Shown: positions 21,345 to 43,229 of the stretch, piece after piece
Layout of the letters: every line of letters begins with the position of its first letter
Position numbering within the stretch: position 1 is the stretch's first letter
Assembly (NCBI RefSeq): GCF_003265705.1
Contig: NW_020313288.1
Span: 1,736,615-1,800,614, forward strand
Origin: Callorhinus ursinus
Lineage: Eukaryota; Chordata; Mammalia; Carnivora; Otariidae
DNA: 64,000 bases
Direction of reading: 5' to 3'
Made by a program: the position numbers and the translations under genes
The notes under the pieces: model-generated
Databases searched by the model: none
What the model was told of the DNA's origin: nothing
What the model saw: the letters and a program-made list of their open reading frames with translations, nothing else

Positions 21345-22050
21345 TGCCTCTGCCTCAGTCTTCTCATCTGTACAGTGGGACCGTGTGCCAAGAGTTGGAG
21401 TGATGGTCGGGGTTCCAGCAGAGAGTCCCTGCCACAGCGTGAGGCCTCCTGGAGGGGGGCTGGTGCTCTGTGGCCTTATGACGGTTCCTCCTGTGTCCCC
21501 AGGGCTGCAGGCAGGAGGCAAACCCCTTCCACGGGCAGGCAAACACGTGGGTGAAAGGATGCCCCCCCCACGCCGTGGGGTGCACAGGCTGGCCACGCAG
21601 CGCCCCCCATCTGGCCCTGGTGGTGGCTCCAGGTGGCCAGGTGCTCGGGCAGGGGGTGGGGCTTCATCCGGACGGGCGGGCGCCAGGTGGCTGCTGACAG
21701 AGGCGCCGCGAGTTTCACAGAGAGAAGCAGAGGGTCTTGGCGGGGGAGGTGCTGAGGCTTCCAGTAACCCCAGGGCAGGGGGTAAACTGAGGCCAGGTGC
21801 AGTGAGTGGGCCCCATCGTGGCCTGGACTCCCCCAAAAAAGCATGTGGGGTTCAGTTCTGCATTAGAGTCAAAATAACTAATGTTGACTGAGCGGTATCA
21901 GCCTCGGCTCCATTTCGTCCATGACGTTGCCGCCCTGCGCCTCAGTTTCCCCATCTGTATAAGGGGCATGTTAACAACACCCACCTCTTGGGTGTGCTGT
22001 GTGGATTTTTACAACGCCTGGCACATAGTAAGTGCTTGGTGTTTGCCACC
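21345..22050 (+). repeat. Two MIR-like fragments flanking single-copy DNA
   Basis: 21345-21400 ('gcctcagtcttctcatctgtacagtggg') and 21915-22050 ('gcctcagtttccccatctgtataaggg' to 'acgcctggcacatagtaagtgcttgg'). The sequence between them, about 21400-21900, is unrecognised. Confidence 0.65.
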
Positions 22051-22830
22051 TTTATTATTTATTGAGCTTCCACTGTATGCATGGCCCTGTGCTGGGTGCT
22101 GGGGACACAGTGGTGGCCAAGACCCTGTCCTGCCCTCCCAGGAGGCTCACAGTCCAGTGGGGAAGACAGACAGGCAGGCAGTTAGAAGGTAGGGGGATCA
22201 GGGCACTAATGGGGGACACACTGGCACGTGGGAGCCTGGAGGAAGCCCATCTAGGCTGATCTGGGAAGGCTTCCTGGAGGAGGTGTCTGAGAAGAACAAG
22301 TTCACCAGGTTACTGGAAGCAGGAGGAAGGTGTGCCAGGCAGAGGGAACAGCATGTGCAGATGATGTCCAGAGGTGGAGATGGAATGGAGGGGAGGGGTT
22401 GGGACTTCATTTTGAGGACACTAGGGAGCCATAGAAGGGTTCAGAGCAGAAGTTCTCAGCTGGGGCTGGTTTTGCCCCCCAAGGAACACTGGATAGATGT
22501 CTGGGGAAATCTGTGGTTGTCACACTGGGGTTTCTCCTGGCATCAAGTGGGGGGGGGGCAGGGATGCTGCTCAACACACCCACAGTCCCCAGGACAGCCC
22601 CCCAGAGAGAATAGTCACCCTGAATGTCAACAGTGCCAAGGGGCAGAGACTCTGGTTTAGAGCAGGGGAAAAACAGGTGAGATTTGAGTTCTAGAAAGAT
22701 TCCTTTGCTACCTTGAGGAGGATACTGAAGGGGCAGGATTGGAGGCCAGGAGACCAGGTAGGAGGAGGTGGGGGCTGGGCTACAGAGCACTTGGGGGACA
22801 GGGAGGGGACAGGGAAGTCAACACCCCATT
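22050..22830 (-). repeat. L2 LINE, antisense, split by MER20
   Basis: 'gagcttccactgtatgcatggccctgtgctgggtgctgg', 'gaaggcttcctggaggaggtgtctgag' and 'ggcagagggaacagcatgtgcag'. It resumes after MER20 with 'gagttctagaaagattcctttgctacc'. Confidence 0.88.
22446..22665. repeat. MER20 hAT-Charlie DNA transposon
   Basis: 'ttctcagctggggctggttttgccccc', 'atgtctggggaaatctgtggttgtcac', 'caggacagccccccagagagaata' and 'aatgtcaacagtgccaagg' follow MER20 order. The flanks share agagcag, consistent with an 8 bp hAT duplication. Confidence 0.88.
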
Positions 22831-22839
22831 CTTTGGCTA

Positions 22840-23390
22840 GGGGATGCCGGGGCTGTTCTTAAGTCGAGGAACTGGTAGGAGAAACAGGTTCGGGCAAAGA
22901 AAGCCCAGTGTGGGCCCAGGGGTCCTTGGATGGATCTGTGGGGCTGGGGGCAGATGGACAGAGGGGGCAAATGAACCCCTTCCCAGCCTCCAGTTGCTGC
23001 ATCACAAGGTTAGGAACACCAGGAGAAAAAGTTAGCCACGAGGTCCCATCCTGACCTGGGGCCTCAGTCTGCCTGTCCATGCACTTGTGTATTAAGTTAC
23101 TGCTAGCCTGTCTGGGTTGAGGGTTGAGGGAATGGGCTGGGTGGTTATTGATCTTGTTATGGTCATTAGGATGCTCAATACCTAGGAGCAAAATCCTGGA
23201 GCCAGAGAGCCCTGGGTTAGACCCAACTGCCACATCCTCTCTGGTGGGACCATAGCCCCCAAATCAGACCCTCAGTGTTCACATCTGCAGGATGGGCTAA
23301 CTGTTACATCACTCCCGCTAGAGCCAGTGGGGGGCTCTATGAAGTAATTCCCGGAAACCAGCCAGCCCCAACTTCTGGTACTTACTATGG
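22840..23390. other. SEMA6B intron 1 sequence, nothing recognised
   Basis: No supported exon. Faint MIR-like text occurs at about 23180-23300. Confidence 0.45.
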
Positions 23391-23404
23391 CAACAGCAAC
23401 AACA

Positions 23405-23620
23405 GGAATCATAATAATTAGCATTTACTGAGCACCTGTGCTGTGCCAGGTGCTGCACTAATACCCGCCACAGGCCTATGAGATCAGTCCTGTTCTCATG
23501 CCCATTTTACAGATGAGGAAACCGAGGCCCAGAGGCAGAACCTGTCCAGGATGACACAGCATGTAAATGGCCGAGCTGGGATTTGAACCCTTGCAGCCTG
23601 ACTCTGGAGCCCTGCATGGC
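23405..23620 (-). repeat. MIR SINE, antisense, near full length
   Basis: 'aataattagcatttactgagcacctgtgctgtgccaggtgctgc', 'cccattttacagatgaggaaaccgaggcccagagg' and 'gagctgggatttgaacccttgcagcctgactctggagccc'. Confidence 0.92.
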
Positions 23621-23639
23621 CAGTGAATGGAAGCTTTGT

Positions 23640-24432
23640 TTGGAAGGCTCTTACGTTAAATATTGTTCTGATAAAACATGGGCCAGAATGCACAGGGCAT
23701 CACCTCACACCCATTCTGGGATGGCAAACCCGGGAAATAACACATGTTAGCAAGGATGTGGAGAAATGGGAACGCTCACGGGCTGCTGGTGGGAATGTGA
23801 GGCGGGGGCCAGTGCTATGGCAAACGGTCTGGCGGTTCCCCGAAGAAGTTAAACATAGAATTACCATGTGATCCTAGGTCTAGACCAAAAGAATTAAAAG
23901 CAGGGTCTCAAAGAGTTGTTTGCAACCCCAAGTTCATAGCAGCCTTATTCACAACAGCCAAGAGGTGGAGACAACCTCAGTGTCCGGCAGGTGAATGAAT
24001 AAACACGGTGTGGTCCATCCATGCTTGGGAACACGCTCCAGCCTTAGAAAGGAAGGGACCCTGACACCCGCCACGACGCGGAGGGACCCCGAGGACACTG
24101 GGCTCAGTGAGAGGAGCCAGACCCAGAAGGACACATCCCGCAGACCGCACTCCCAGGAGGTCCCCAGAGGAGTGTCCCGTCCACAGAGACAGAGAGGAGA
24201 GGGTGGGAGCCAGGGCTGGGGCAGGGGGTGGGGAGTCCGTGCTTCGTGGGGACAGAGTCGCCATGTAGGGAGATGGAAAGTTCTGGAGACGGAGGGTGGG
24301 GGTGGCTGCACAACAGGGTGAGTGTGCTTCGTGCCGCTGAACTGTGCACTTAAAAATGGTTAAGATAGTAAATTTATGGTATATATATTTAACACAATAT
24401 AAAAAGAAAAATGTTTATTAAAAAAAAAAAAA
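23640..24432 (+). repeat. L1 LINE 3' end, sense, with poly(A)
   Basis: 'atgttagcaaggatgtggagaaatgggaacgctc', 'ttcatagcagccttattcacaacagccaagaggtggagacaacc' and 'ctgaactgtgcacttaaaaatggttaagatagtaaattt', ending in a poly(A) run at 24420-24432. Confidence 0.9.
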
Positions 24433-24439
24433 CGGACAG

Positions 24440-25340
24440 AGCCCCTCAGAGGCCGGGATGACCCAGGCAGATGTTGTGGGGGAGGAGGCTGGAGTGGGGG
24501 AGGGCAGTGGCCTGAGGGTGGCGTAGGCAGCAGCAGGCTGGAGGCCACACTGGGGGCCTTGACTGCTATGCAGTGGCTGGGACCTAGATAGGAGTCACTG
24601 GGAGCCATGGGAGGCTGCAGACCAAGGGAGGAGCCAGGGAAGGAAGCTCTTAAGGAAGCAGAGGCATGTCCCCCGAACACGTGGAATCCGGGCATCTGCT
24701 GAGTCACAAATACTGGAAGTCCAGGGTCATGGAGAGGAAGCTCTGCTGGTCCACGCAAGGCCTTCCTGTTTTTTGGCCCTGAGTCCTCAGAGGCAGGCAC
24801 TCCAGGGCCAAAGGTCCCGACCACCTTCACCTCCAGGGCTTCAGAATCTTGGGAGCTCTGAGGCCAGGACAGGGCGTGGTGATGTCCCTGCTGCTCAGAT
24901 GGGGAAACTGAGGCACAGGGCTTGCCTGTGGCTTCCCGGAAGGACGAGGCTGCAGGCTTCTTACTCGGGACCTCCAGACTGCACCCCTGCTGGTAGGGAT
25001 GTGGAGGGCTGGGTTCCAGAGGGTGAGTTCTGCTCACACTTCCACCAACCGATCATCACCGGGAGGGAGTCTCCATGCTGCACAAGCCGGCAGGTTCTCC
25101 AAATTACCTTGGACAGGAGCGGGAAGCAAGCTCCTTTGAGGGGTAGTGAGGTGCCTGTCACAGAGGTATTCCAGCAGAGGCCAGAAAGCCTGGACTTGGG
25201 AAGGAAGTCAGACTCACCGGGGCCCCTCTGAGGTCCCCGGCCAGCTGGAACATTCTACGATTCTAAAGTATGGCAACTCCCAGATTGTGGTTTATAAAAT
25301 TCTGAGAGACTGAAAAACTTTTTTAAGACTTTGATTTTAA
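24440..25340. other. SEMA6B intron 1 sequence, little recognised
   Basis: Possible degraded antisense L2 at about 24560-24630 ('actgggagccatgggaggctg'). No exon is supported. Confidence 0.45.
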
Positions 25341-25351
25341 GATTGTGGTTT

Positions 25352-25553
25352 ATTTTTTTAAAGATTTGATATATTTATTAATTTATTTGAGAGCGAGCGA
25401 GCAAGCGGTGGGGGGGTGGGGAGGGAGAGGGACAAGCAGACTCCGCGCTGGGCCGGGAGGCCCACGAGGGGCTCAATCTCAGGACCCTGATATCACGACC
25501 TGAGCGGAAATCAAGAGTCAGTCGCTGAACTGACTGAACCACCCAGGCGCCCC
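25352..25553 (-). mobile_element. CAN-SINE, antisense
   Basis: T-rich tail, 'tatttgagagcgagcgagcaagcgg' and the terminal 'tgaaccacccaggcgcccc'. Flanks share gattgtggttt-like duplications (about 25341 and 25556). Confidence 0.92.
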
Positions 25554-36236
<10,683 letters not shown>

Positions 36237-37215
36237 GCCGGGGCCCGACGCCTCGGCGGTGCCAGCCACGGGAACCAGGAGCGAGAGAGCCGGCCCAGCT
36301 CCAGTGGGTGCTCAAGACCCCCTCCCCACCCGCGGTGGGGGGGAGCCCCCCCGGCCACACGGAAGCACAACGAGCCCGGCGCCCCCCCCCCCCGCCCCGC
36401 CCCGCCCGGGGCCGCGGGACACTGAGGCGGTTTGGGGGTGGGGGGGCGGGAGGAATGTGCTCTGGATTTGAGGTTGACCTTCTGCGCGTGGATTTGGGTA
36501 TGTTTTCCAATTGGCGTTTCTTTTGCAGATTTCTATCCAATTGCACAACTCCGTTCTCGGGGTGTCAGCCGCGGGGCTTGGAGGCGGCGGGACAGGGGAG
36601 GGGCCGCATCCGCAGACCCAACCTCCCCGCCCCCCCCTTTCCAGGCCCCTCCTCAACCCAGGCTCCTGGCGTGTGTGGGTGTGTGTGTGTGTGTGCATGC
36701 CGTGTTCGTGTGTGCAAGGGGCCAGGAAGGGGAGGGAGGTGTGTGTGTGTGTGCCCACGAGGGCTGCTGCCGGCGTGTGTGTGTCGCGGCAGGCCACGCG
36801 TGCAGTGTACCTGTCTGTGTGCAAGGCGGTGGCCCCAGCGGCCTGGGCGTTGGCTGAGCCGGCGCCGGGGCTTCCAGAAGGCCCGGGGGCCTCCAAGGTG
36901 CCGGCTAGGAGTTTGAGGGGGAGACGAGAAGGGGTTTCGGGCAGGGGGGCCGGGAGGGCCTGCCCAGAAGTCATATTGGCAGCAGCTGTCTAAAGGGCTT
37001 GGTGGTCTGGGGGGCGGGGAAGGCGGGCGGGCCCCACTGTAAATATGGCCCCAGGGTGGTCAGAGGGTCCCATGCCACCCGTCCCCTTGTGACCTCTCCC
37101 TTGACCTCCAGCTGACCATGCATGCCAGCTGAGTGGCCAGCTGAGTCCTGGACCCTCTCTGGAGTTTGCCTCCCCCAACCCCCTCCCCATCAATAAAACT
37201 GTTTACAACCACCGG
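36237..37215 (+). other. SEMA6B: SEMA6B 3' UTR with GT repeats and poly(A) signal
   Basis: Follows the TAG at 36234-36236. Contains (GT)n runs at about 36668-36700 and 36740-36785 and a canonical AATAAA at 37192-37197. The 3' end is expected about 15-25 nt later. Confidence 0.85.
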
Positions 37216-37384
37216 CCCCCAAGGCTCTGGGTCTGCTCTGTCTCCTACCGGTGGGACTTGGACCACACTTGCCCGGGACAGTTGGGAGTACTCCCCGCCC
37301 GCCCCCTGTGAGACTCATGGCGACAAGCAGAATTTGGGGGAACTAGGTGTGGAAATGGCGGGCGTCTTCATCTGGATGGGGCCA

Positions 37385-38300
37385 GTTTTCTGATTCATCC
37401 TTGAGCAAATATTTATTGTGCACCTGCTACATGCCAGGCAGTGTCGGGGACGAATCCCTGTCCTGATGGAGTTCACAGCCTAGTGGGGGAGACCGGCCCG
37501 CCACACACAAATTAGGAGGGGATTTGAAGTAGTGATATGCGCCGTCAAGAAAAGGCCAGATAATGTGCTAGGTCAGGGCTGACTGTAGGGTGGGGGAGGG
37601 GGTGGTCGAGGAGGGCCTGTAGGGGAGGTGACACTTGAGCTGAGAGGTGACATGTGAGAAAGCAGCTGTGGGGAGGTGCGCAGGCAGAAGGAACAGCCAG
37701 TGCAAGGCCCTCGGTGGGGACCGGCTTGGAGAAGGGGAAAGGTGGCCACAGCGGCCCCCAGCAACACGAGGAGGGCCGGGCAGGAGCAGGTGCAGGTGAG
37801 GAGGGAGAGGAGGGCAGGGGCTTCAGGCAGGAACAGCCTCACAGGTGCAGAGTGTAAAAGTTTTTGTTGTGGTAAAATCCACACAAATCCACATAAATTC
37901 GAACGCACCATTGGAACCGTTTTTAAGCGCACAGGTCAATGGCATGAAGCACGCTCACGCTGTCGGGCGCCCACCCCCACCATCCATCCCCAGAAATTTG
38001 CATCTTTCCAAAGTAAAACTCTGTCCACATTAAACATTAACTCCCCATCCTACCCCCCTCCCAGCGTTATGGATTTTATTTTAAGTGGGACAGGGAACTT
38101 TCCGAGGATTTTAAGCAGAGGGCGGGATCTGATTTCACTTTAAGAGATCTCTTTAGCATTATGCCTCCTTCGCGGTTCACACTCCCTCCTTCCCGCCCAT
38201 GTCCGTGGGGCACCTGCTGTGTGCTGGGCTCTAGGGACTGAGCAGTGGACAAAACAGATCCAGCGCCCCCTTGTCCTGGGGGAGATTGTTAGTATAGTAA
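37385..38300 (-). repeat. L2 LINE copies, antisense, interrupted by L1
   Basis: 'gcaaatatttattgtgcacctgctacatgccaggcagtgtc', 'gtgacacttgagctgagagg' and 'ggaacagccagtgcaaggccctcgg'. It resumes after the L1 piece with 'ggattttaagcagagggcgggatctgatttcac', then another reversed terminus at 38195-38300. Confidence 0.82.
37856..38080 (-). repeat. L1 3'-region relic, antisense
   Basis: 'ttgttgtggtaaaatccacac', 'cacgctgtcgggcgcccacccccaccatccatcc' and 'aaactctgtccacattaaacattaactccccatcc'. Confidence 0.78.
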
Positions 38301-38837
38301 ACAAAGAAACACAAAGCACTGTGCTGAACCTGTGTGTGTCCGTGCGCAGCATTGTGTAAGTTTCAGGTGTGCAACTCAGTGATTTGATGGGTGCAGATAC
38401 TGCGCTAGGATTACCACAACAAATCCATTACCTCCTGTAGTTCTCTGTGTAAGCGATGAAAACATTTAAGGGCTACTCTCTTAGCAGTTTTCAAGTATAT
38501 AACATTACCGTGTATGGTAAGGGTAACTATAGTCACCATGTTGTACATTACACCTCCTGGATGTACTCATCTTAGAACTGCACATTTGTACCCTTAGACC
38601 AACATCTCCCCATATCCTGCACCCCCTAGCCCCTGGCAGCCACCATCCTGCTCTGGGTTTTGGGTTTTTAAAATCCCATATATAAGTGAGAGTATACAGT
38701 GTCTTTCTCTGCCTGACTTACTTCACTTAGGGTAATACCCTCAAGATTCAATGACATTGTTGCAAATGGCAGCATTTTCTTCTTTTTTTACCTTTGAATA
38801 ATATTCCAGGGTGTGTGTATATCACATTCTTTCTTTC

Positions 38838-39045
38838 TAAGATTTTATTTATTTGAGAGAGAGAGAGTGAGAGAGTGAGCGAGCAAGAGAGAGAGCATGG
38901 GCAGGGTGAGGGGCAGAGGGAGAAGCAGGCTCCGTACTGAGCAGGGAGCCCGATGCGGGGCTTGATCTTGGGACTACAGTATCATGACCTGAGCCAAAGG
39001 CAGATGAAGGCAGATGCTTAACCTACTGAGCCACCCAGGCACCCC
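38838..39045 (-). mobile_element. CAN-SINE, antisense, inserted in L1
   Basis: 'aagattttatttatttgagagagagagag' to 'cttaacctactgagccacccaggcacccc'. It interrupts the L1 at 38340-39575. Confidence 0.94.
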
Positions 39046-39100
39046 TTTCTTTCTTCTTTCTTTCTTTCTCTTTCTTTCTTTCTTTCTTTCTTTCTTTTTA
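39046..39100. repeat. (CTTT)n simple repeat
   Basis: Pure and near-pure TTTC tetranucleotides directly after the SINE; matching ctttcttt lies before the SINE. Confidence 0.95.
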
Positions 39101-39889
39101 TTGCATCTTTATCTATCCATCTGTCAATAACACTTAGGATGTTTCCATGTCTTGGCTATTGTGAATAATACTGCAAGGAACAAAGGAATACATGTGTCTT
39201 TTCTAGTTACTGTTTTGTTTTCTTTGGATAAATACCCAGAAGTGGGATTGCTGGATCATATATTCCCTATTTTTAATTTCCTGAGGGACCTCCATACTGT
39301 TTTCCACAGCGGCTGCACCAATTTACTTTCACACCAACAGTGAAGAAGGGTTCCTTTCTCTCCACATCCTCACCAACTTTGTTATTTCTTATCTTTTTGA
39401 ATCTAGTTATTCTGACAAGTGTGAGGTAATATCTCATTGGGGTTTTGATTTGCATTTTCCTGATGATGAGTGATGTTGAGCACCTTTCATGTACCTCTTG
39501 GCCATCTAGATGTCTTCTTCGGAAAACTGTCTCTTCAGGTCCTTTGACTGTTTTGTAGGTGTCTGTTTTGTGTGTCTAACTCTATGGATCTGTTATTCTG
39601 TCAACGTGTCCTGCTTTGTCTGTGTCTCTGTGTGGTTCCATGTATTTTCACCTGTCTCTGTGTTGTATCTACCTGTGTATTCACGAGGATATCCATCTGT
39701 CTTTCTTTATGCCTGTCATGGTCAGCCTGCATGTGTGTCTCTGAACCTATGTGTCCACAAGACAGTACTCATATTCATTCTCAAAGCTTGATAGAGACAA
39801 AACTCTTCAGAGATTGGGCCGGGGAGAAGAGGCCATGGCCAGGCGTGATGGAAGTCCTGGGTGCAGGTAAAGATAACACATCACACCTG

Positions 39890-40060
39890 AATTTTTAGAA
39901 TGCAACAAAAATGAAAGCTCTGAGTAGCCAAACCTGTGAGATGCAGCCAAAGCAGTTCCTAAAGGGAAATTTGTAGCCTCCAAATGCATTTATTAGGGAA
40001 TGAGAAAGATCCAAAACAAACAGCACATTAGCTTCAGATGAAGAAACAAAGAGCAGAAGG
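39890..40060 (+). repeat. L1 ORF2 relic, sense
   Basis: 'gtgagatgcagccaaagcagttcctaaagggaaatttgtagcc' matches a characteristic L1 ORF2 stretch. No intact frame. Confidence 0.65.
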
Positions 40061-40069
40061 GGCCCTTGG

Positions 40070-40690
40070 AGACTGAGTTCAACTTCATGAATATGGAAAC
40101 TGAGGCCAAGAAAAGTTAAGCCACTTGCCCAAGATCATAAAATAAAGCAATTCCTAGCAGAGCTGGGAGCCAGGGCCAAGTTTTGTTCCTCCCAGGCCAT
40201 TGTTCAAAGACCATGGAGACTTTTGGCATCGCTTACTTTTGAAATCTAGTTTCTAGAAATTATTTCGTCTTTTAAAAAAGGCCAACAATACATCATGAAT
40301 TCAAGACAAGTGCTTTTTGTTATCTTCATTGAGCTTCCTGGTTGCTCAAATTTATTGCAAAGAGTATCTCTTGGCTTAAAGAGCTGTCCCTATCCCCTAG
40401 GAATGGTGCCTTGCAAACCAGACCCTTGATCCCCGGATTGGGGGAAGCGGGGATTCGGCCCCAGAGATTCTTGGGTGCCCACCCCTCAAAGGCAGGAATC
40501 AGGGGAATAAAAAACTGGGTAGAAGCAGGCGGAGAAGGGGGCAGGCAACCCCCCACCTGCCCTCCCCCTGCCAGGAAGCAATTTTGCAATTCTGACCACT
40601 CCCTTTCCCCTGCCTTGCTCAGGTCCAGCCATTAACGGGAACAGGATGTGGGTGAGGACTTCCCTAGGGTGGGTGGCCCTGACCCCAGTC
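40070..40690. other. LRG1 upstream sequence
   Basis: 40085-40180 is MIR-like ('ggaaactgaggccaagaaaagttaagccacttgcccaagatcat'). The rest is single-copy sequence ahead of the LRG1 TATA box. Confidence 0.5.
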
Positions 40691-40699
40691 CAGGCAGGT

Positions 40700-40706
40700 T
40701 ATAAGG
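40700..40706 (+). promoter_or_regulatory. LRG1: LRG1 TATA box (TATAAGG)
   Basis: TATAAGG lies 55 bp before the ATG at 40755, implying a start near 40728 and a very short 5' UTR. Confidence 0.75.
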
Positions 40707-40754
40707 CTACATCACCAGGCCAAGGGAATACAGATGGAAAAGAGAGAGACCATC

Positions 40755-42744
40755 ATGTCCTCTTGGAGCCCAGAGCGAAACCAGAGGTAAGTCCCCACCC
40801 CACCCATGGTAGGCAGAACTGGATACTAGACATTTCTGTTTGATGCATTGAAGTCAAAGGGCTAGATGTAGATCTGCAGGCTGGAATAGACCGACAGGCT
40901 GTAACTACAGACAGACATGCTCTCATACACACACTCACTATAGAAGTCCCAGGTGCTCCCCGGCCCAGGCAGAGAGTTGGAGTCTCACCAACACCTCCCG
41001 ACCAACACCCCATCAGAGGCCTGCTGGAGGGACCAGGAGGAGCAGAAGCCCCAGCCCTCCAAGGAGTATGGTGCCAACTGTATACCACCCCATCCCAAGG
41101 CCAAATGCCTGTCCGAGATCTGCACAAAGCAGGATGCAGTTTCCACGTTCAGAGTTCCTTTTGGAGCCCTGGATTGCACCCGAGCACTTTGGAGCGAGAT
41201 GGAGCTGCGGCTCCATCAGAGAAAGAAATGTAACCTTGTTTGGACGGAAAGAGGAGGAGGCCAGAGGGGAAACCTTGGGGAAGTCAGAGAGAGCTTCATG
41301 GGAAAGGGAGCATTGGGGCTGGGGCTTTGCAGGAAAAGTAGGAGTTCACTGGCCCTGCCTTCAAAATGTGTAGCCAGGGAGATAAGAAATGACCCAGAAA
41401 ACAAGCTAGAACAGAAGAAACCAGGAAGAAATTAACAAATTTGACTGTAAGTAATTAACAGTCCACTGGGGCTGGGCTGGCCATGAAGAAGGGTCGCATT
41501 TATGGATCAGACTGAGAAACTCAGTTTTCAGAGAGTTAGACTGCTCTGTAACAGCAGCTACTTCGGGGAGCTGTGGGAAGGTGAGGGTGGAAGCCAGGAG
41601 AGGAGCCGGGGATGACTGCAGGGAGCCATGAGCTGGCATGGTCAAGGGTGCTGGAAACGGAGACAGGAAATAGTTGGCAGAGTCTGGGGACGCTTTCACC
41701 AAGCGAGGTGTGTTTTCTCTCATTGCCTGCAGCCCAGGAGGCCTGAGCTCCCATCTTTGTAGAACACTGTTCATGCTACTGCTATCTGTGGCCTCAGCCC
41801 AGGTTGTCACACCAAACCGTGACACCTGCTTGGTGTTCCAGTCGAGCAACGGCAGCTCCGTCTCCTGCCACCCACCTGCCAAACTCCCTCACCGCTTCCC
41901 AGCCGACACTGTCTACCTGGTGGTGGAGTTCTTCAACCTCACCCAGCTGCGGGCCGACACCCTCCAGGGCGCCTCTAACCTCCAGGAGCTGCACCTCTCC
42001 ACCAACCAGCTGGAGAGCCTCTCGCCCAAGTTCCTGCTGCCGGTGCCTCTGCTGAAGGTGCTCGACCTAACCCGCAATGCCCTGACCCAGCTGCCCCCAG
42101 GCCTCTTCCGGGTCTCGGCCGCTCTCCACACCCTGGTGCTGAAGGAGAACCGGCTGGAAATTCTGGAGCCCTCGTGGCTGCAGGGGCTCAAAGCCCTGGG
42201 GCATCTGGACCTATCCGGGAACCACCTCCAGACACTGCCCCCTGGGCTGTTGGCCAACTTCACCTCCCTGCGCATCCTTGACCTCAGCAATAACCAGTTG
42301 AAGACTTTGCCCTCTGATCTTCTGAGGGGCCCCCTGCAGTTGGAAAGGCTGCATCTGGAGGGCAACAGATTGCGGGTGCTTGGAGAGGGGCTCTTGGCAC
42401 CCCAGCCAGACCTGCGCTACCTTTTCCTGAACGACAACAGGCTGGCCACCGTGGCAGCTGGCGCCTTCCGAGGGCTGCAGCAGCTGGACATGCTCGATCT
42501 TTCCAACAATTTGCTCACCAGCGTGCCCAAGGGGCTCTGGACATCCTTGGGGCAGCCCACCCGGGACATGAAGGATGGCTTTGACATCTCTGGGAACCCC
42601 TGGATCTGTGATCAGAACCTGGATGACCTCTATGGGTGGCTCGTGGCCAACAAAGACAAGATGTTCTCCCAGAATGCCACACGCTGCGCTGGGCCCGAAG
42701 CCTCAAAGGGCCAGACGCTCCTGGAAGGAGCCGAGTCCCACTGA
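40755..42744 (+). CDS. LRG1: Leucine-rich alpha-2-glycoprotein 1, complete, 2 exons, 347 aa
   Basis: Secreted acute-phase leucine-rich glycoprotein, known in human as a modulator of TGF-beta/endoglin signalling and angiogenesis. Exons 40755-40786 and 41733-42744 join through an AG|GTAAGT donor and TGCAG|C acceptor. They give 347 aa, the human length. The short exon 1 codes [10 protein letters not shown] and two bases of Ser11. The in-frame extension upstream of 41733 is intron. A hydrophobic signal segment ([10 protein letters not shown], residues 24-33) precedes the mature chain starting near VVTPNRDTC. About eight leucine-rich repeats (LxxLxLxxNxL) span residues 70-275. A C-terminal cap has Cys303 and Cys329. 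N-glycosylation sequons are at N50, N79, N186 and N325. The start is chosen by the exon 1 match and the TATA spacing. Confidence 0.97.
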
Positions 42745-42914
42745 GGCCTGGGGCTAGGGTGGGGAGACAGGCCCGGCAGCACACTGCACAGTACTTAGCA
42801 AATAATTCACCTACGGCTTTCCAGAGCTGCCAGGATCCGCTTGGCCCAGGCTTCCCAAAATTCACGTTGGGCTCTCCAGCCTCCTTGTACCCTCTTCCAA
42901 GAATGCCTTTCCCT

Positions 42915-43018
42915 GGGGGCACTTGGCTGGCTCAGTCAGTAGTGCACGCAACTCTTAATCTCAGGGTCGTGAGTTCAAGCCCCACATTAGGCATGGAGCC
43001 TACTTAAAAGAAAAGAGA
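42915..43018 (+). mobile_element. CAN-SINE fragment within the LRG1 3' UTR
   Basis: Head 'ggggcacttggctggctcag' followed by 'gggtcgtgagttcaagccccacatt' and 'ggagcctacttaaaag'. Flanks agaatgcctttccc / agaatgtcttcccc look like an aged duplication. It lies between the stop codon and the poly(A) signal. Confidence 0.88.
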
Positions 43019-43221
43019 ATGTCTTCCCCTGTTTTCCAGATCTCTTGGTCTCCAAGCTCCCTCAGCCTGCTCGGCCTCCCTCTGGCCCAGCCCTGGCTAC
43101 ACTAGGGTTGTCTCTATCTGGTTCTGCCTCCCCCACTTCGGGGGGTTCTCCGAATGCAGGGCCTGGGGCTGGGTTCCCTCATAGCCAGCATCATTCAGTT
43201 TGCGGTCGGACCGGAAGGGTT

Positions 43222-43227
43222 AATAAA
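43222..43227 (+). terminator. LRG1: LRG1 poly(A) signal AATAAA
   Basis: The first AATAAA after the stop codon, 478 nt downstream. A second AATAAA at 43442 could give a longer isoform. Confidence 0.7.
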
Positions 43228-43229
43228 TA

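Larger units (their letters stand above)
38340..39575 (-). repeat. L1 3' region, antisense, long, split by a CAN-SINE
   Basis: 38340-38835: 'gtaagtttcaggtgtgcaactc', 'ggtaagggtaactatagtcaccatgttgtacattac'. It continues at 39100-39575: 'cttggctattgtgaataatactgcaagg', 'tggataaatacccagaagtgggattgctggatcat', 'gtgaggtaatatctcattggggttttgatttgca'. Confidence 0.92.

Noticed and set aside
41674..41732. In-frame N-terminal extension of LRG1 upstream of the signal peptide
   Set aside because: It precedes a good TGCAG acceptor. A short exon 1 at 40755-40786 with an AG|GTAAGT donor codes the expected MSSWS start and restores the 347 aa length.
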